Source: Leifsonia sp. ALI-44-B (GTDB lineage Bacteria; Actinomycetota; Actinomycetes; Actinomycetales; Microbacteriaceae). From it: a stretch of DNA of 64,000 nucleotides. A program made the position numbers and the translations under genes. Numbering within the stretch: the stretch's first letter is position 1; each line of letters starts with the position of its first letter. Location of the stretch: positions 558,001-622,000 of the forward strand of contig NZ_MTQL01000007.1 in assembly GCF_001984125.1 (NCBI RefSeq), in the 5' to 3' direction. The notes below the pieces were generated by a model. It saw only the letters and a list, made by a program, of their open reading frames with translations, was not told the DNA's origin and did not search any database. Below, one piece after another: positions 7,787 to 17,155 of this stretch.

Positions 7787-7824
7787 CGCACGCGCCGGCT
7801 CACACGCCGGCTCACACGCCGGCA
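7787..7824. repeat. 12-bp tandem repeat between gntP and gntK
   Basis: CACACGCCGGCT (7801-7812) is repeated with one change at 7813-7824 and preceded by a related partial copy. The GCCGGC cores are self-complementary, so it may fold or simply be slipped sequence. Confidence 0.5.
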
Positions 7825-7869
7825 CGCACAGACCCGCAGCACCGCCACACGTCAGACTCGGAGGCATCC

Positions 7870-8457
7870 ATGGAACCCATCACGCAGAACATCGACCTGA
7901 ACGGTCGGCAGCCCGTGCTGGTGGTGATGGGTGTCTCCGGGTCGGGCAAGTCGACCGTGGCGGCGCTGCTCGCGGGGCAGCTGGGCTGGGACTTCGAGGA
8001 GGGCGATGACCTGCACCCCGACGCCAACGTCGAGAAGATGGCCGCCGGCACGCCCCTCACCGACGACGACCGGTGGCCGTGGCTCGACACCGTCTCGTCG
8101 TGGATCATCGAACACACCATGGCGGATGTTCCCGGCATCATCACGTGCTCGGCGCTGAAGCGTGTCTACCGCGACGTGCTGAGCGAAGACAACGTCATCT
8201 TCGTGCACCTGTTGGGGTCGAAGGAGCTCATCGGGACGCGCCTGACGAAACGCATCGACCACTTCATGCCAACGACGCTGCTCGACTCGCAGATGAACAC
8301 GCTCGAAGCCCTGCAGCCCGACGAGCGCGGCATCCTGATCGACGCGGGTCGCAAACCCGCCGAGGAGGCCGCCGAGATCGTGCGGGCGCTCGGCCTGAAG
8401 CCTGCCGCCGGGTCGTCGGCGCTCGGTGCGATCAACCCGGGGCGCTCGACCGTCTGA
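7870..8457 (+). CDS. gntK: Gluconokinase, GntK family
   Basis: The product is 195 residues and is a P-loop kinase with Walker A GVSGSGKST (residues 21-29) and the thermoresistant gluconokinase hallmarks FEEGDDLHPDANVEKMAAGTPLTDDDR and CSALKRVYRD. It phosphorylates gluconate to 6-phosphogluconate for the pentose phosphate or Entner-Doudoroff route. CGGAGG lies 6 nt before ATG 7870. The 85-nt gap after gntP holds short repeats but no evident terminator, so the two are probably cotranscribed. Confidence 0.93.
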   Translation: MEPITQNIDLNGRQPVLVVMGVSGSGKSTVAALLAGQLGWDFEEGDDLHPDANVEKMAAGTPLTDDDRWPWLDTVSSWIIEHTMADVPGIITCSALKRVYRDVLSEDNVIFVHLLGSKELIGTRLTKRIDHFMPTTLLDSQMNTLEALQPDERGILIDAGRKPAEEAAEIVRALGLKPAAGSSALGAINPGRSTV

Positions 8458-8573
8458 GCCGACACGGAGGATCGCGGATGGTCCGGCGCCGCGGGTGTAG
8501 GCCCGCCCCTCCCGTGTGTCAATCCGCGACACCGCACCCGCCCCGCCCCGACGCGCGCGATTAGGCTTGTTCC

Positions 8574-10316
8574 ATGGAACTCGGCGTCTACGCGGTGGTC
8601 GGCATCGCCGTCATCGTGGGGGTCGCGTACTTCTCGCGTCGCCTCGGCGTGGCCGCCCCCATCATCCTCGTCATCGTGGGCGTCGTGCTGTCCTATCTGC
8701 CGGGCGTGCCCTTCATCGAGGTGCCGCACGAGATCGTGCTCGACGGCGTCTTGCCGCCCATCCTCTATGCGGCCGCCATCAGCGTTCCCGTCGTCGACTT
8801 TCGACGCAACCTCGGCACGATCACGAGTTTGTCGGTCGTGCTCGTCATCGTCACGGCCTTCGCCACGGGTTTCCTGCTCTACTCGCTGCTGCCCGACCTC
8901 AACCTCGCGGCCGCCATCGGATTGGGCGCCATCATCAGCCCGCCGGATGCCGTGGCCGCCACCTCGATCGGCCGCCGCCTGGGTCTTCCCCCACGCATCC
9001 TGACGATGCTCGAGGGCGAGGGACTCGTCAACGACGCCACCGCCCTGGTGCTGCTGCGCTCGGCCACCGCCGCCGCGGCGGGCGGACTACTCACCCCCTG
9101 GGCCACGGTCGCCGACTTCCTCTACGCCGTCGTCATCGCCATCGTCGTGGGCCTCGTGGTCGGTTTCGTCACGGTGTGGGTGCGCACCAAGCTGCACGAC
9201 CCCGTCTTCGACACCGCGATCTCGTTCGCCGTGCCGTTCGCGGCGTTCATGCCCACCGAATACCTCAACGCCTCGGGCGTCTTGGCCGTCGTCGTCGCGG
9301 GCCTCTACACCGGCCACGCGTCGCCGCGCTCGTTCTCGGCGCAGACGCGCATCAGCGACCGCATCAACTGGCGCACCGTGCAGTTCCTGCTCGAGAATGC
9401 CGTGTTCCTGCTCATCGGCCTCGAGATCCGCACGCTCATCGAACACGTCGACCCCACGATTCTGGGCGTGTGGGATGCCGTGGGCATCGGCGCCATCGCC
9501 ACGGTCGCGCTCGTCGGCATCCGTTTCCTGTGGATGGGGCCGCTCGTCATGAGCCTGCAACGCCGCGCGCAACGGGCCGAGAAGCAGACCTATCAGATGT
9601 CGCTCGCGCTCATGTATTTCCGCACCGTGCCCCTGCGGAGTTCGTTCGAGGCGCGGCGCCTGAGGCGGGCCGAGCGGCAGTACGACCGGCGGCGATCCGA
9701 CCTCGAGCAGCTGCGGCGCGAGAGCATCGACTGGCGTGGCGGGCTCGTGCTGAGCTGGTCGGGCATGCGCGGCGTGGTCACACTGGCGGCCGCGCAGTCG
9801 CTGCCCGAGGACACGCCCTATCGGGAGCAGCTCATCCTGATCGCCTTCACCGTGGCGGTGCTGACACTCGTCATTCAGGGCGGAACCCTACCCGCGCTCA
9901 TCCGGTTGTTGCGCATCGAGGGCATCGATCAGGCGCAGGACCACCGCGAGCTGGCCGAGCTGCTCGACGAGATCAGCTATGCGGGGCTGGCGGTGCTCGA
10001 CGACCCGAACGAGACGCTCGGCAGCACCGAAGAGATCGACCCCGACGTGATCGAGCGCGTGCGGCAGGCGTCTTTTCTGCGGGCCGAATCGGTGTGGGAG
10101 CGCACGCACGAGCTCGACTCCCCCGACGAGACGAGTCTGCGCTCCACGCCCCATCACCTCTATCGCACGCTGCGCTTGGCCGTCGTGGATGCCGAACGCG
10201 AACGCCTGCTCGAGGCCGCCAGCCGCGGGGCCTACCCGTCACGGGTTCTGCGCGAGGCCCAGTCCATGCTCGACCTCGAGGAAACGCGGCTGCGGCCGGC
10301 CCGCCCGAGCCACTGA
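8574..10316 (+). CDS. Na+/H+ antiporter, CPA1/NhaP type
   Basis: The product is 580 residues: about 12 membrane helices in the first ~410 residues, then a hydrophilic C-terminal domain rich in Arg and Glu. CPA1 signatures include IISPPDAVAATSI (ion-binding Asp) and EGEGLVNDATALVLL. It exchanges Na+ or K+ for H+ across the cytoplasmic membrane. TAGGCT (8562-8567) lies 6 nt before ATG 8574 with no Shine-Dalgarno sequence, so a leaderless transcript is likely. A second CPA1 antiporter is encoded at 34255-35841. Confidence 0.9.
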   Translation: MELGVYAVVGIAVIVGVAYFSRRLGVAAPIILVIVGVVLSYLPGVPFIEVPHEIVLDGVLPPILYAAAISVPVVDFRRNLGTITSLSVVLVIVTAFATGFLLYSLLPDLNLAAAIGLGAIISPPDAVAATSIGRRLGLPPRILTMLEGEGLVNDATALVLLRSATAAAAGGLLTPWATVADFLYAVVIAIVVGLVVGFVTVWVRTKLHDPVFDTAISFAVPFAAFMPTEYLNASGVLAVVVAGLYTGHASPRSFSAQTRISDRINWRTVQFLLENAVFLLIGLEIRTLIEHVDPTILGVWDAVGIGAIATVALVGIRFLWMGPLVMSLQRRAQRAEKQTYQMSLALMYFRTVPLRSSFEARRLRRAERQYDRRRSDLEQLRRESIDWRGGLVLSWSGMRGVVTLAAAQSLPEDTPYREQLILIAFTVAVLTLVIQGGTLPALIRLLRIEGIDQAQDHRELAELLDEISYAGLAVLDDPNETLGSTEEIDPDVIERVRQASFLRAESVWERTHELDSPDETSLRSTPHHLYRTLRLAVVDAERERLLEAASRGAYPSRVLREAQSMLDLEETRLRPARPSH

Positions 10317-10386
10317 CCCGTCGACGCGTACGACCCCTCGACGCGTAGGGCCCCTCGACGTGCACGACCCCTCGACTTGCACGAAG
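10317..10386. repeat. Four degenerate ~18-bp repeats before the iron-uptake operon
   Basis: The motif CCCTCGACGYGYA recurs about every 18 bp, carrying internal palindromes GTCGAC, ACGCGT and GTGCAC. The array begins directly after the antiporter stop and ends 17 bp before the iron box. It may be a transcriptional barrier or a protein-binding array; its function is unknown. Confidence 0.55.
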
Positions 10387-10403
10387 CCCCGGGATTACGT
10401 AAC

Positions 10404-10422
10404 TTTGGTTAGGCAATCCTTA
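10404..10422 (+). promoter_or_regulatory. DtxR/IdeR iron box
   Basis: TTTGGTTAGGCAATCCTTA matches about 15 of 19 positions of the DtxR/IdeR consensus TTAGGTTAGSCTAACCTAA. It sits 114 nt upstream of an iron-siderophore transport operon, as expected for iron-dependent repression. Confidence 0.75.
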
Positions 10423-10535
10423 CTGCACCTTCCATCCCCACCCTGAGGCGCCGCATCCGAGGCCCGTTCAGCCGCTCGCGCCCTTCCGTGCGACGCCGGC
10501 GCCGAGCGGGGATGCGGGCTCTTCGAGAGGAACCC

Positions 10536-11561
10536 ATGTCTCGCGCGTCCCGCTTTCTGACCATCTCCGCCACGGCAGTCCTCGCCGTCGGCCTCAGCGC
10601 CTGCAGCTCCGGCGGCGCCACCACCGGCTCCTCGTCGGACGGCGGTGACTTCGAGACCATCACCATCAAGCACGCCCTCGGCACGACGACCATCGACGCC
10701 AAGCCCGAGCGCGTTGCCACGGTCAACTGGGCCAACCAGGAAGTGCCGCTGGCGCTCGGCGTCGTGCCCGTCGGCATGGCCGCCGCCACGTTCGGCGACG
10801 ACGACGACAACGGCATGCTGCCCTGGGTCGAGGACAAGCTGAAGGATCTCGACGCCGAGGCCCCCGTGCTCTTCGACGAGACCGACGGCATCGACTTCGA
10901 GGCCGTGGCCGACACCAACCCCGACGTCATCCTCGCCGCCTATTCGGGCCTGACGCAGGAGGACTACGACACGCTCAGCGAGATCGCCCCCACCGTCGCC
11001 TACCCCGAGACCGCGTGGGGCACGCCGTGGCGCGAGATGATCGAGATCAACAGCGAGGCCATGGGCATGAAGGCCGAGGGCGAAGAGCTCGTGGGCAAGC
11101 TCGAGAAGGAGATCGCCGACACCGCGGCCAAGTTCCCGCAGCTCGAGGGCACGACCGCCATGTTCCTCACGCACGTCGACAGCACCGACCTGAGCGAGGT
11201 CAGCTTCTACACGACCCACGACACGCGCGTCGCCTTCTTCGACGACCTGGGCCTCAGCCAGCCGAAGAGCATCGAGGATGCCTCGGCCACGACCGACCTC
11301 TTCTCGCTCACGCAGAGCGCCGAGCAGGCGGATGCCTTCAACGACGTCGACGTCATCGTGACCTACGGCGACGACACGCTCGTCGCGGCCCTCGAGGCCG
11401 ACCCCGTGCTCTCGCAGATGCCCGCCGTGAAGAACAAGGCCATCGTCGCCCTGCCGAGCACGGGCCCGCTCGGCACCGCGGCCAACCCGACGCCGCTGTC
11501 CATCTCCTACGTTCTCGGCGAATACACCGAGCTGCTCGCGCAGGCCGCAGACAAGCAGTAG
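10536..11561 (+). CDS. Iron-siderophore ABC transporter substrate-binding lipoprotein
   Basis: The product is 341 residues with a lipoprotein signal peptide ending in lipobox LSAC (Cys23). The mature part is an FepB/FecB-type periplasmic-binding fold, with ERVATVNWANQEVPLALGVVP near the start and PDVILAAYSGLTQEDYDTLSEIAPTVAY. It captures ferric siderophore at the membrane and delivers it to the permeases encoded next. ATG 10536 follows GAGAGG. The last base of the stop overlaps the next GTG. The box at 10404 implies iron regulation. The siderophore cannot be told from sequence. Confidence 0.9.
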   Translation: MSRASRFLTISATAVLAVGLSACSSGGATTGSSSDGGDFETITIKHALGTTTIDAKPERVATVNWANQEVPLALGVVPVGMAAATFGDDDDNGMLPWVEDKLKDLDAEAPVLFDETDGIDFEAVADTNPDVILAAYSGLTQEDYDTLSEIAPTVAYPETAWGTPWREMIEINSEAMGMKAEGEELVGKLEKEIADTAAKFPQLEGTTAMFLTHVDSTDLSEVSFYTTHDTRVAFFDDLGLSQPKSIEDASATTDLFSLTQSAEQADAFNDVDVIVTYGDDTLVAALEADPVLSQMPAVKNKAIVALPSTGPLGTAANPTPLSISYVLGEYTELLAQAADKQ

Positions 11562-12604
11562 TGGTCCTGACGACGCCTGAACGCGCCGAGGATGCCGCCA
11601 TCGTGCGGCGTCCTCGGCGTCTTCGTGGTGTCTGGCTGCTGGTCGCGCTCGGCGTCTTGGCCCTGGCCATGTTCGCGTCGCTCACGATCGGCTCGCGCGA
11701 TGTCGATGTGTCGGATGTCCTCGCAGCGCTCGGAGGAGGCACCGACGGGTTCGCCGAGGCGTCGGTGGCCAAGCGCATCCCCCGCACGTTGCTCGCGGTC
11801 GTCGCGGGAGCCGCCCTCGCGGTCTCGGGCGCCGTGATGCAGGGCGTGACGCGCAACCCGCTCGCCGACCCCGGCATCCTGGGCGTCAACATGGGTGCCT
11901 CGCTCGCCGTCGTCATCGGCATCTCCTTCTTCGGCCTCACGGCCGCGAGCGGCTACATCTGGCTCGCCCTTGCCGGTGCCGCGATCGCCGCGGTCTTCGT
12001 CTATACGATCGGCTCGCTCGGCCGCGACGGAGCCACCCCGCTCAAGCTGGCCCTCGCGGGTGCCGCTACGTCGGCCGCCCTCGCCTCGTTCGTGAGCGCC
12101 ATCGTCATCCCGCGCGGCGACGTGTCGGCCAGCATCCGCTCGTGGCAGATCGGCGGCGTCGGCGGCGGCACGTTCGCGAGCCTCGAACAGGTGGCGCCGT
12201 TCCTGCTCGTCGGTTTCGCCATCTGCATCCTGTCGGCACGCGGCCTCAACTCCCTCGCGCTCGGGGACGATCTGGCCGCCGGTCTCGGCGAACGGGTCGC
12301 CCTGGCGCGCGGTTCGGCGGCCCTCGGTGCCGTCATCCTGTGCGGGGCCACGACGGCCATCACGGGTCCGATCGCGTTCGTGGGCCTCGTCGTGCCCCAC
12401 GCCGTGCGTCTCATCGTGGGTGTCGACCACCGCTGGCTCATCCCGTTCTCGGCCGTCGCCGGCGCCATCCTGCTGACGGTCGCGGATGTCGTGGGCCGCA
12501 TCATCGCGCGCCCCACCGAGATCGACGTGGGAATCTTGACCGCCCTCATCGGGGCGCCGTTCTTCATCTGGATCGTGCGCCGCCAGAAGATCAGGCAGCT
12601 ATGA
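11561..12604 (+). CDS. Iron-siderophore ABC permease, FecCD family (first)
   Basis: The product is 347 residues: an N-terminal cytoplasmic stretch, then about ten membrane helices. BtuC/FecCD motifs are visible: RIPRTLLAVVAGAALAVSGAVMQGVTRNPLADPGILGVNMGA and FVGLVVPHAVRLIVGVDHR. It forms one half of the heterodimeric ferric-siderophore channel. The start GTG 11561 shares its first base with the preceding stop. The stop overlaps the second permease start (ATGA). Confidence 0.9.
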   Translation: MVLTTPERAEDAAIVRRPRRLRGVWLLVALGVLALAMFASLTIGSRDVDVSDVLAALGGGTDGFAEASVAKRIPRTLLAVVAGAALAVSGAVMQGVTRNPLADPGILGVNMGASLAVVIGISFFGLTAASGYIWLALAGAAIAAVFVYTIGSLGRDGATPLKLALAGAATSAALASFVSAIVIPRGDVSASIRSWQIGGVGGGTFASLEQVAPFLLVGFAICILSARGLNSLALGDDLAAGLGERVALARGSAALGAVILCGATTAITGPIAFVGLVVPHAVRLIVGVDHRWLIPFSAVAGAILLTVADVVGRIIARPTEIDVGILTALIGAPFFIWIVRRQKIRQL

Positions 12605-13688
12605 CGTCGAATGCCCTGCGCCCCTCCTCGCCGACCTCTGATCTGACCTCGGATGCCGCGGGCCGCCGTCTCGTCGACGAGGTCGCGCGAAACCGCATCC
12701 GCCGTGGCCGCCGTCGCCGCACCGTGATGATCGTGCTGGCCCTGGCCGTCGTGGCCGTCTTCGTCCTCAGCCTCATGGTCGGCCAGACCTTCTACACACC
12801 CCTCGACGTGTGGCACGTGCTGATCGGCGAACAGGTTCCCGGCGCCAGCTTCACGGTCGGTCGCCTGCGCCTGCCGCGGGCCACCCTCGCGATCGCGGCC
12901 GGGCTGTGCTTCGGCCTGGGCGGCGTCACGTTCCAGACCATGCTGCGCAACCCGCTGGCCAGCCCCGACATCATCGGCATCAGCGCCGGTGCGAGCGCCG
13001 CGGCGGCCTTCGCCATCGTCACGCTCTCGCTCGACGACGCCCAGGTCTCGGCCTTCGCCATCGTCGCCGGCCTGGCGGTCGCGCTGCTCGTCTACGCGCT
13101 GTCCTATCGCGGCGGCGTGGCCGGCACGCGCCTCATCCTCATCGGCATCGGCGTGGCCGCCATGCTCGAGAGCCTGACGACCTGGGTGCTGTCGGGCGCG
13201 GCACAGTGGGACCTGCAGGAGGCGACGCGCTGGTTAACGGGCAGCCTCAACGGAGCGAGCTGGCCTCAGATCATCCCCGTGCTCATCGCTCTCGCCGTGC
13301 TCGGCCCCGTGCTGCTCGCCCGGTCGCGCGACCTGTCGACCACGCAGCTCGGCGACGACACGGCCGCGGCCCTGGGCGTGCGCGTCAACGTCACGCGCCT
13401 GGCGGTCATCGTCACGGCGGTCGGACTCATCTCCTTCGCCACGGCGGCTGCCGGGCCCATCGCCTTCGTAGCCTTCCTGTCGGGCCCCATCGCGGCGCGA
13501 CTCGTGGGGCCGGGCGGCTCGCTGCTCATCCCCTCGGCCCTCGTGGGCGCGCTGCTCGTGCTGGTCGCCGACTTCGCCGGGCAGTATGCCTTCGGCTCGC
13601 GTTTTCCCGTCGGCGTCGTGACGGGCGTGCTCGGGGCGCCCTACCTGATCTGGCTCATCATCCGCTCGAACCGCTCCGGAGGCTCCCT

Positions 13689-13692
<4 letters not shown>
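12601..13692 (+). CDS. Iron-siderophore ABC permease, FecCD family (second)
   Basis: The product is 363 residues with an Arg-rich cytoplasmic N-terminus (NRIRRGRRRRTV) before about ten membrane helices. Family motifs include RLPRATLAIAAGLCFGLGGVTFQTMLRNPLASPDIIGIS and FVAFLSGPIAARLVGPGGS. It pairs with the preceding permease. ATG 12601 overlaps the upstream stop, and its own stop overlaps the ATPase GTG, giving an unbroken translationally coupled set. Confidence 0.9.
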
Positions 13693-14492
<800 letters not shown>

Positions 14493-14544
14493 GGGCGTTT
14501 CGGTTTCGTGAGGATGTCGGCGGGTTCCGTTCGAGGGTCGTGAG

Positions 14545-14572
14545 GGATGCTGCATCCGCTCGTCGACGAGCG
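14545..14572. promoter_or_regulatory. Two abutting perfect palindromes
   Basis: GGATGC-T-GCATCC (14545-14557) directly abuts the 16-bp perfect palindrome CGCTCGTCGACGAGCG (14557-14572). They lie 53-80 nt after the ATPase gene. They may act as the operon terminator (no U-tract) or as an operator for the gene that follows. Confidence 0.45.
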
Positions 14573-14691
14573 TTGACTCGCCCTATGACATCAGCACGAA
14601 CCGGCGCGGGCTACGACCCCACCGCCGACCCCCGCGCGGGAGACGAACCCGCCGACAGCATCTTCGCGTCACACTGCGGACGGGCCGCCCG

Positions 14692-15198
14692 ATGACCCTC
14701 ACGACCATCATGCCGTCGCTGCGGCGCAGCATCCCGGACCCGCTCGATGTGAACGCCTGGCCAGAGGCGACCGTCGCGACCATCGACGACGTGGCCGTAG
14801 CCGGCGTATCGCTCTGCCGACTCGTCGAACTCTGCGAGACGCCGTGTGTGCACACCGCGGCCGCCGTCATCCCGGGAACCCACGGGCGCCCGTCGCCCGT
14901 GCATCAGGCCGCCGTCGTGGTGGTCTCGGTGACCTCCGTCATGCGGCGCCCCGACGGTTCACTCGACGTGCTCGTCGACGCGTGCCTGGATGACCTCGCC
15001 GCGACGTGGCGTGAAACGCGCCTGATCGGACGGCCGTCGACAGCAGCTGTCCGCACAGCACAGGTGGCGGCCGATCCGGTTCACCACCGCGGGCCCTGCG
15101 CGACCGACGCTCTCGTCGCGCTGCCGGCCGACCTCGCCGAGGGTGATCTGCTGGCGATCCCCTGCGCCGGAACATTGAGCGTGCGTTCCCTGCGCTGA
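14692..15198 (+). CDS. Internally deleted diaminopimelate-decarboxylase-like protein
   Basis: The product is 168 residues. Residues 20-60 (NAWPEATVATIDDVAVAGVS, then LVELCETPCV) match the N-terminal edge of LysA-type decarboxylases. Residues 74-168 match the C-terminal beta-barrel, including GPCATDALVALPADLAEGDL and then LAIPCAG, where LysA has G-x-x-C-E-S-x-D and GDLLAV-x-x-AGAY. The PLP-binding TIM barrel of ~250 residues, with its catalytic Lys, is absent, so it cannot decarboxylate as a normal LysA does. It is a decayed gene or a repurposed barrel. A 36-codon frame (14585-14695) overlaps its start by ATGA. The lysA homology is my reading, unaligned. Confidence 0.55.
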   Translation: MTLTTIMPSLRRSIPDPLDVNAWPEATVATIDDVAVAGVSLCRLVELCETPCVHTAAAVIPGTHGRPSPVHQAAVVVVSVTSVMRRPDGSLDVLVDACLDDLAATWRETRLIGRPSTAAVRTAQVAADPVHHRGPCATDALVALPADLAEGDLLAIPCAGTLSVRSLR

Positions 15199-15199
15199 T

Positions 15200-15221
15200 A
15201 AAACGGAGTACACTCCCTTTT
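15200..15221 (+). promoter_or_regulatory. Operator/promoter of the tetR-dehydrogenase pair
   Basis: A 22-bp imperfect palindrome has AAAA/TTTT outer arms and perfect GGAGT-AC-ACTCC inner arms. TAGGAT (15221-15226) follows at once as a likely -10 box. The site lies 43 nt before tetR and probably mediates autoregulation. Confidence 0.5.
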
Positions 15222-15263
15222 AGGATCGGTTGATCGGATCGAATCGAATCGGGGAGGTGTGGC

Positions 15264-16004
15264 ATGTCGCCAGAACAAGGCCGGCGCGAGCGCAACAAGC
15301 TCGACAAACAGGAGCGCATCTTCGCGGCTGCCTCCGAACTCTTCGGCGCCGACGGCTACGAGGGAGTGACCACACAGCGCATCGCCGAGCGCGCCGGCGT
15401 GACGAACGGCACACTGTTCCGCTACGCCGCCAATAAGGCCGAGCTGCTGCTCATGGTCATGAACAGCGAGTTCGCCGCGCGCATCGCCGAGGGGCGTGAG
15501 GCAATCGCATCCGAGCCGGCAGCCGAGCCCGCCACGCGCATAGTGGCGCTGCTCGCCCCCATCGCCCGCGGCAGCCGCGATCCCCACGAGAACACGACCC
15601 ACTACCAACGCGAGCTGCTTTTCGGCGAGCCGACCGAGCGCTATCGCGCCGAGGGCCTGGCGTTGACCGAGACACTGCAGCGGGAGATCGCAGATCTCCT
15701 CAGCGGGCGCGTCTCGGGCCGCCCCGGGAACGCCGACACCAACAACCAGCCCGCACGCGCCGATGCCCCGCCGGTGGGCGAAGCGGCTGTCGACGACGAC
15801 GCCACGCTCGCCGCCCGCGCGATCAGCAACGTTCTGCACCTCGAAATCGCGCGCGCCGCGCTCGAGGGCGCTTCCCCCGACGACCTGACCGCCACGATCG
15901 CGCGGCAGGTCGACCTGATCTCGAGCGGCTACCTCCGCTCCCGGCATCCGCTCACCCCGGATGCATCCCTCACAGAATCACCCACGAAAGAGGACAACTC
16001 ATGA
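15264..16004 (+). CDS. TetR-family regulator coupled to an acyl-CoA dehydrogenase gene
   Basis: The product is 246 residues with a TetR helix-turn-helix at residues ~17-60 (YEGVTTQRIAERAGVTNGTL, then FRYAANKAELL). The ligand-binding region is variable and ends in an Asn/Pro/Ala-rich tail segment. GGGGAGG precedes ATG 15264. The stop overlaps the start of the 3-hydroxyacyl-CoA dehydrogenase gene (ATGA), so regulator and enzyme are translated together. It likely senses an acyl-CoA or fatty acid, and the palindrome at 15200 is its probable site. Confidence 0.85.
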   Translation: MSPEQGRRERNKLDKQERIFAAASELFGADGYEGVTTQRIAERAGVTNGTLFRYAANKAELLLMVMNSEFAARIAEGREAIASEPAAEPATRIVALLAPIARGSRDPHENTTHYQRELLFGEPTERYRAEGLALTETLQREIADLLSGRVSGRPGNADTNNQPARADAPPVGEAAVDDDATLAARAISNVLHLEIARAALEGASPDDLTATIARQVDLISSGYLRSRHPLTPDASLTESPTKEDNS

Positions 16005-16855
16005 CGAAGCTTCAGCGCGTCACCGTGCTGGGAACCGGCGTTCTCGGCTCTCAGATCATCTACCAGACGGCCTATCACGGCTTCGATGTCGTGGCCTACG
16101 ACATCAGCGACGAGGTGCTCGAGGGCGCCCGCACCCGCACGGCCGGCCTCGCGCAGGTCTACACGCACGAGGTCACGGGCGCCACCGAGGCCAGCACGAC
16201 CGAGGCACTCGGCCGCATCTCCTACAGCTCCGACCTGGCGGCCGCCGTGGCCGACGCCGACCTCGTGATCGAGGCCGTGCCCGAGAGCCTCGACATCAAG
16301 CGCGACACCTACCAGAAGTTGGCCGCCGCGGCCCCCGAGAAGACCATCTTCGCGACCAACTCGAGCACGCTGCTGCCGAGCGATCTGCGGCAGTTCACGG
16401 GCCGCCCCGAGAAGTTCCTGGCGCTGCACTTCGCCAACCACGTGTGGGCGCAGAACACGGCCGAGGTCATGGGCACCGACCAGACCGACCCCGCGGTCTT
16501 CCAGCAGGTCGTCGAGTTCGCCGGGCAGATCGGCATGGTCCCCATCGAGATCAAGAAGGAGAAGGCCGGATACGTGCTGAACTCGCTTCTGGTGCCGCTG
16601 CTCGACGCCGCCGCCGAGCTCTACGTCGACGGTATCGCCGACCCCGAGACGGTCGACAAGACCTGGCGCATCGGCACGGGCGCGCCGCTCGGACCGTTCC
16701 AGATCTACGACATCGTCGGTCTCACCACGGCCTACAACATCGCCTCGACGCACGGCGGCAAGCAGGCCGAGTTCGCCCGCCTGCTCAAAGAGAACTTCAT
16801 CGACCAGGGCAAGCTCGGCACCGCCACGGGTGAGGGTTTCTACAAGTACAACTGA
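16001..16855 (+). CDS. 3-hydroxyacyl-CoA dehydrogenase family protein
   Basis: The product is 284 residues: an N-terminal Rossmann fold with GTGVLG near residue 11 and a C-terminal helical domain ending TGEGFYKYN. The family oxidises L-3-hydroxyacyl-CoA with NAD+. The catalytic region reads LALHFANHVWAQNTAEVMG, keeping the His but replacing the usual N-P-V-x-x-M-x-L-V-E, so the substrate may differ from 3-hydroxybutyryl-CoA. VIEAVPE and FATNSSTLLPSDL are family-typical. It is coupled to tetR upstream and ends at a hairpin. Confidence 0.85.
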   Translation: MTKLQRVTVLGTGVLGSQIIYQTAYHGFDVVAYDISDEVLEGARTRTAGLAQVYTHEVTGATEASTTEALGRISYSSDLAAAVADADLVIEAVPESLDIKRDTYQKLAAAAPEKTIFATNSSTLLPSDLRQFTGRPEKFLALHFANHVWAQNTAEVMGTDQTDPAVFQQVVEFAGQIGMVPIEIKKEKAGYVLNSLLVPLLDAAAELYVDGIADPETVDKTWRIGTGAPLGPFQIYDIVGLTTAYNIASTHGGKQAEFARLLKENFIDQGKLGTATGEGFYKYN

Positions 16856-16870
16856 TTTCGCACAGCGCAC

Positions 16871-16906
16871 CGGATGCCGTCGCCCCACGTTGGGCGGCGG
16901 CATCCG
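16871..16906 (+). terminator. Terminator hairpin after the dehydrogenase gene
   Basis: A 15-bp stem with one T-G pair (16871-16885 with 16892-16906) and a 6-nt loop begins 15 nt after the stop, followed by a short T-rich stretch. Confidence 0.7.
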
Positions 16907-17155
16907 TCGTTTCGTCCCGCGTTTCGACCGCACCAACGGACTCCGACACGCCGCGCGCCGGGCAGAAAGTCGGGACGACTTCGGCGTGCCGATTCCGCGC
17001 GAACCCGGCGCAGGCGAGGCATCCCCGTGCTTGCTTTGTATTAATACAGGGCACGGATGCATAGGGCTTGCATACTGTGGCAGGACTCGCACGGCGTTCC
17101 CGACCAGCTGGCCCAACAGCCACGGCGGGCGCCACAGGCCACCACGGAGGACGAC
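16907..17155. other. Intergenic region with 12-bp palindrome
   Basis: About 250 nt without a convincing gene. It holds the perfect palindrome TGTATTAATACA at 17037-17048, in an unusually AT-rich spot. TTGTAT overlaps it, with a weak -10 candidate CATAGG downstream. This is the likely control region of the surface protein gene. Confidence 0.45.

Noticed and set aside
14585-14695. A 36-codon frame coupled by ATGA to the mini-LysA gene
   Set aside because: Pro/Ala/Asp/Arg composition without structure and no ribosome site; kept only as a possible leader frame.
15221-15256. GATCGGAT/GAATCGAATC repeats before tetR considered as a tRNA T-arm
   Set aside because: No cloverleaf can be formed around it; it is short repetitive promoter-region sequence.
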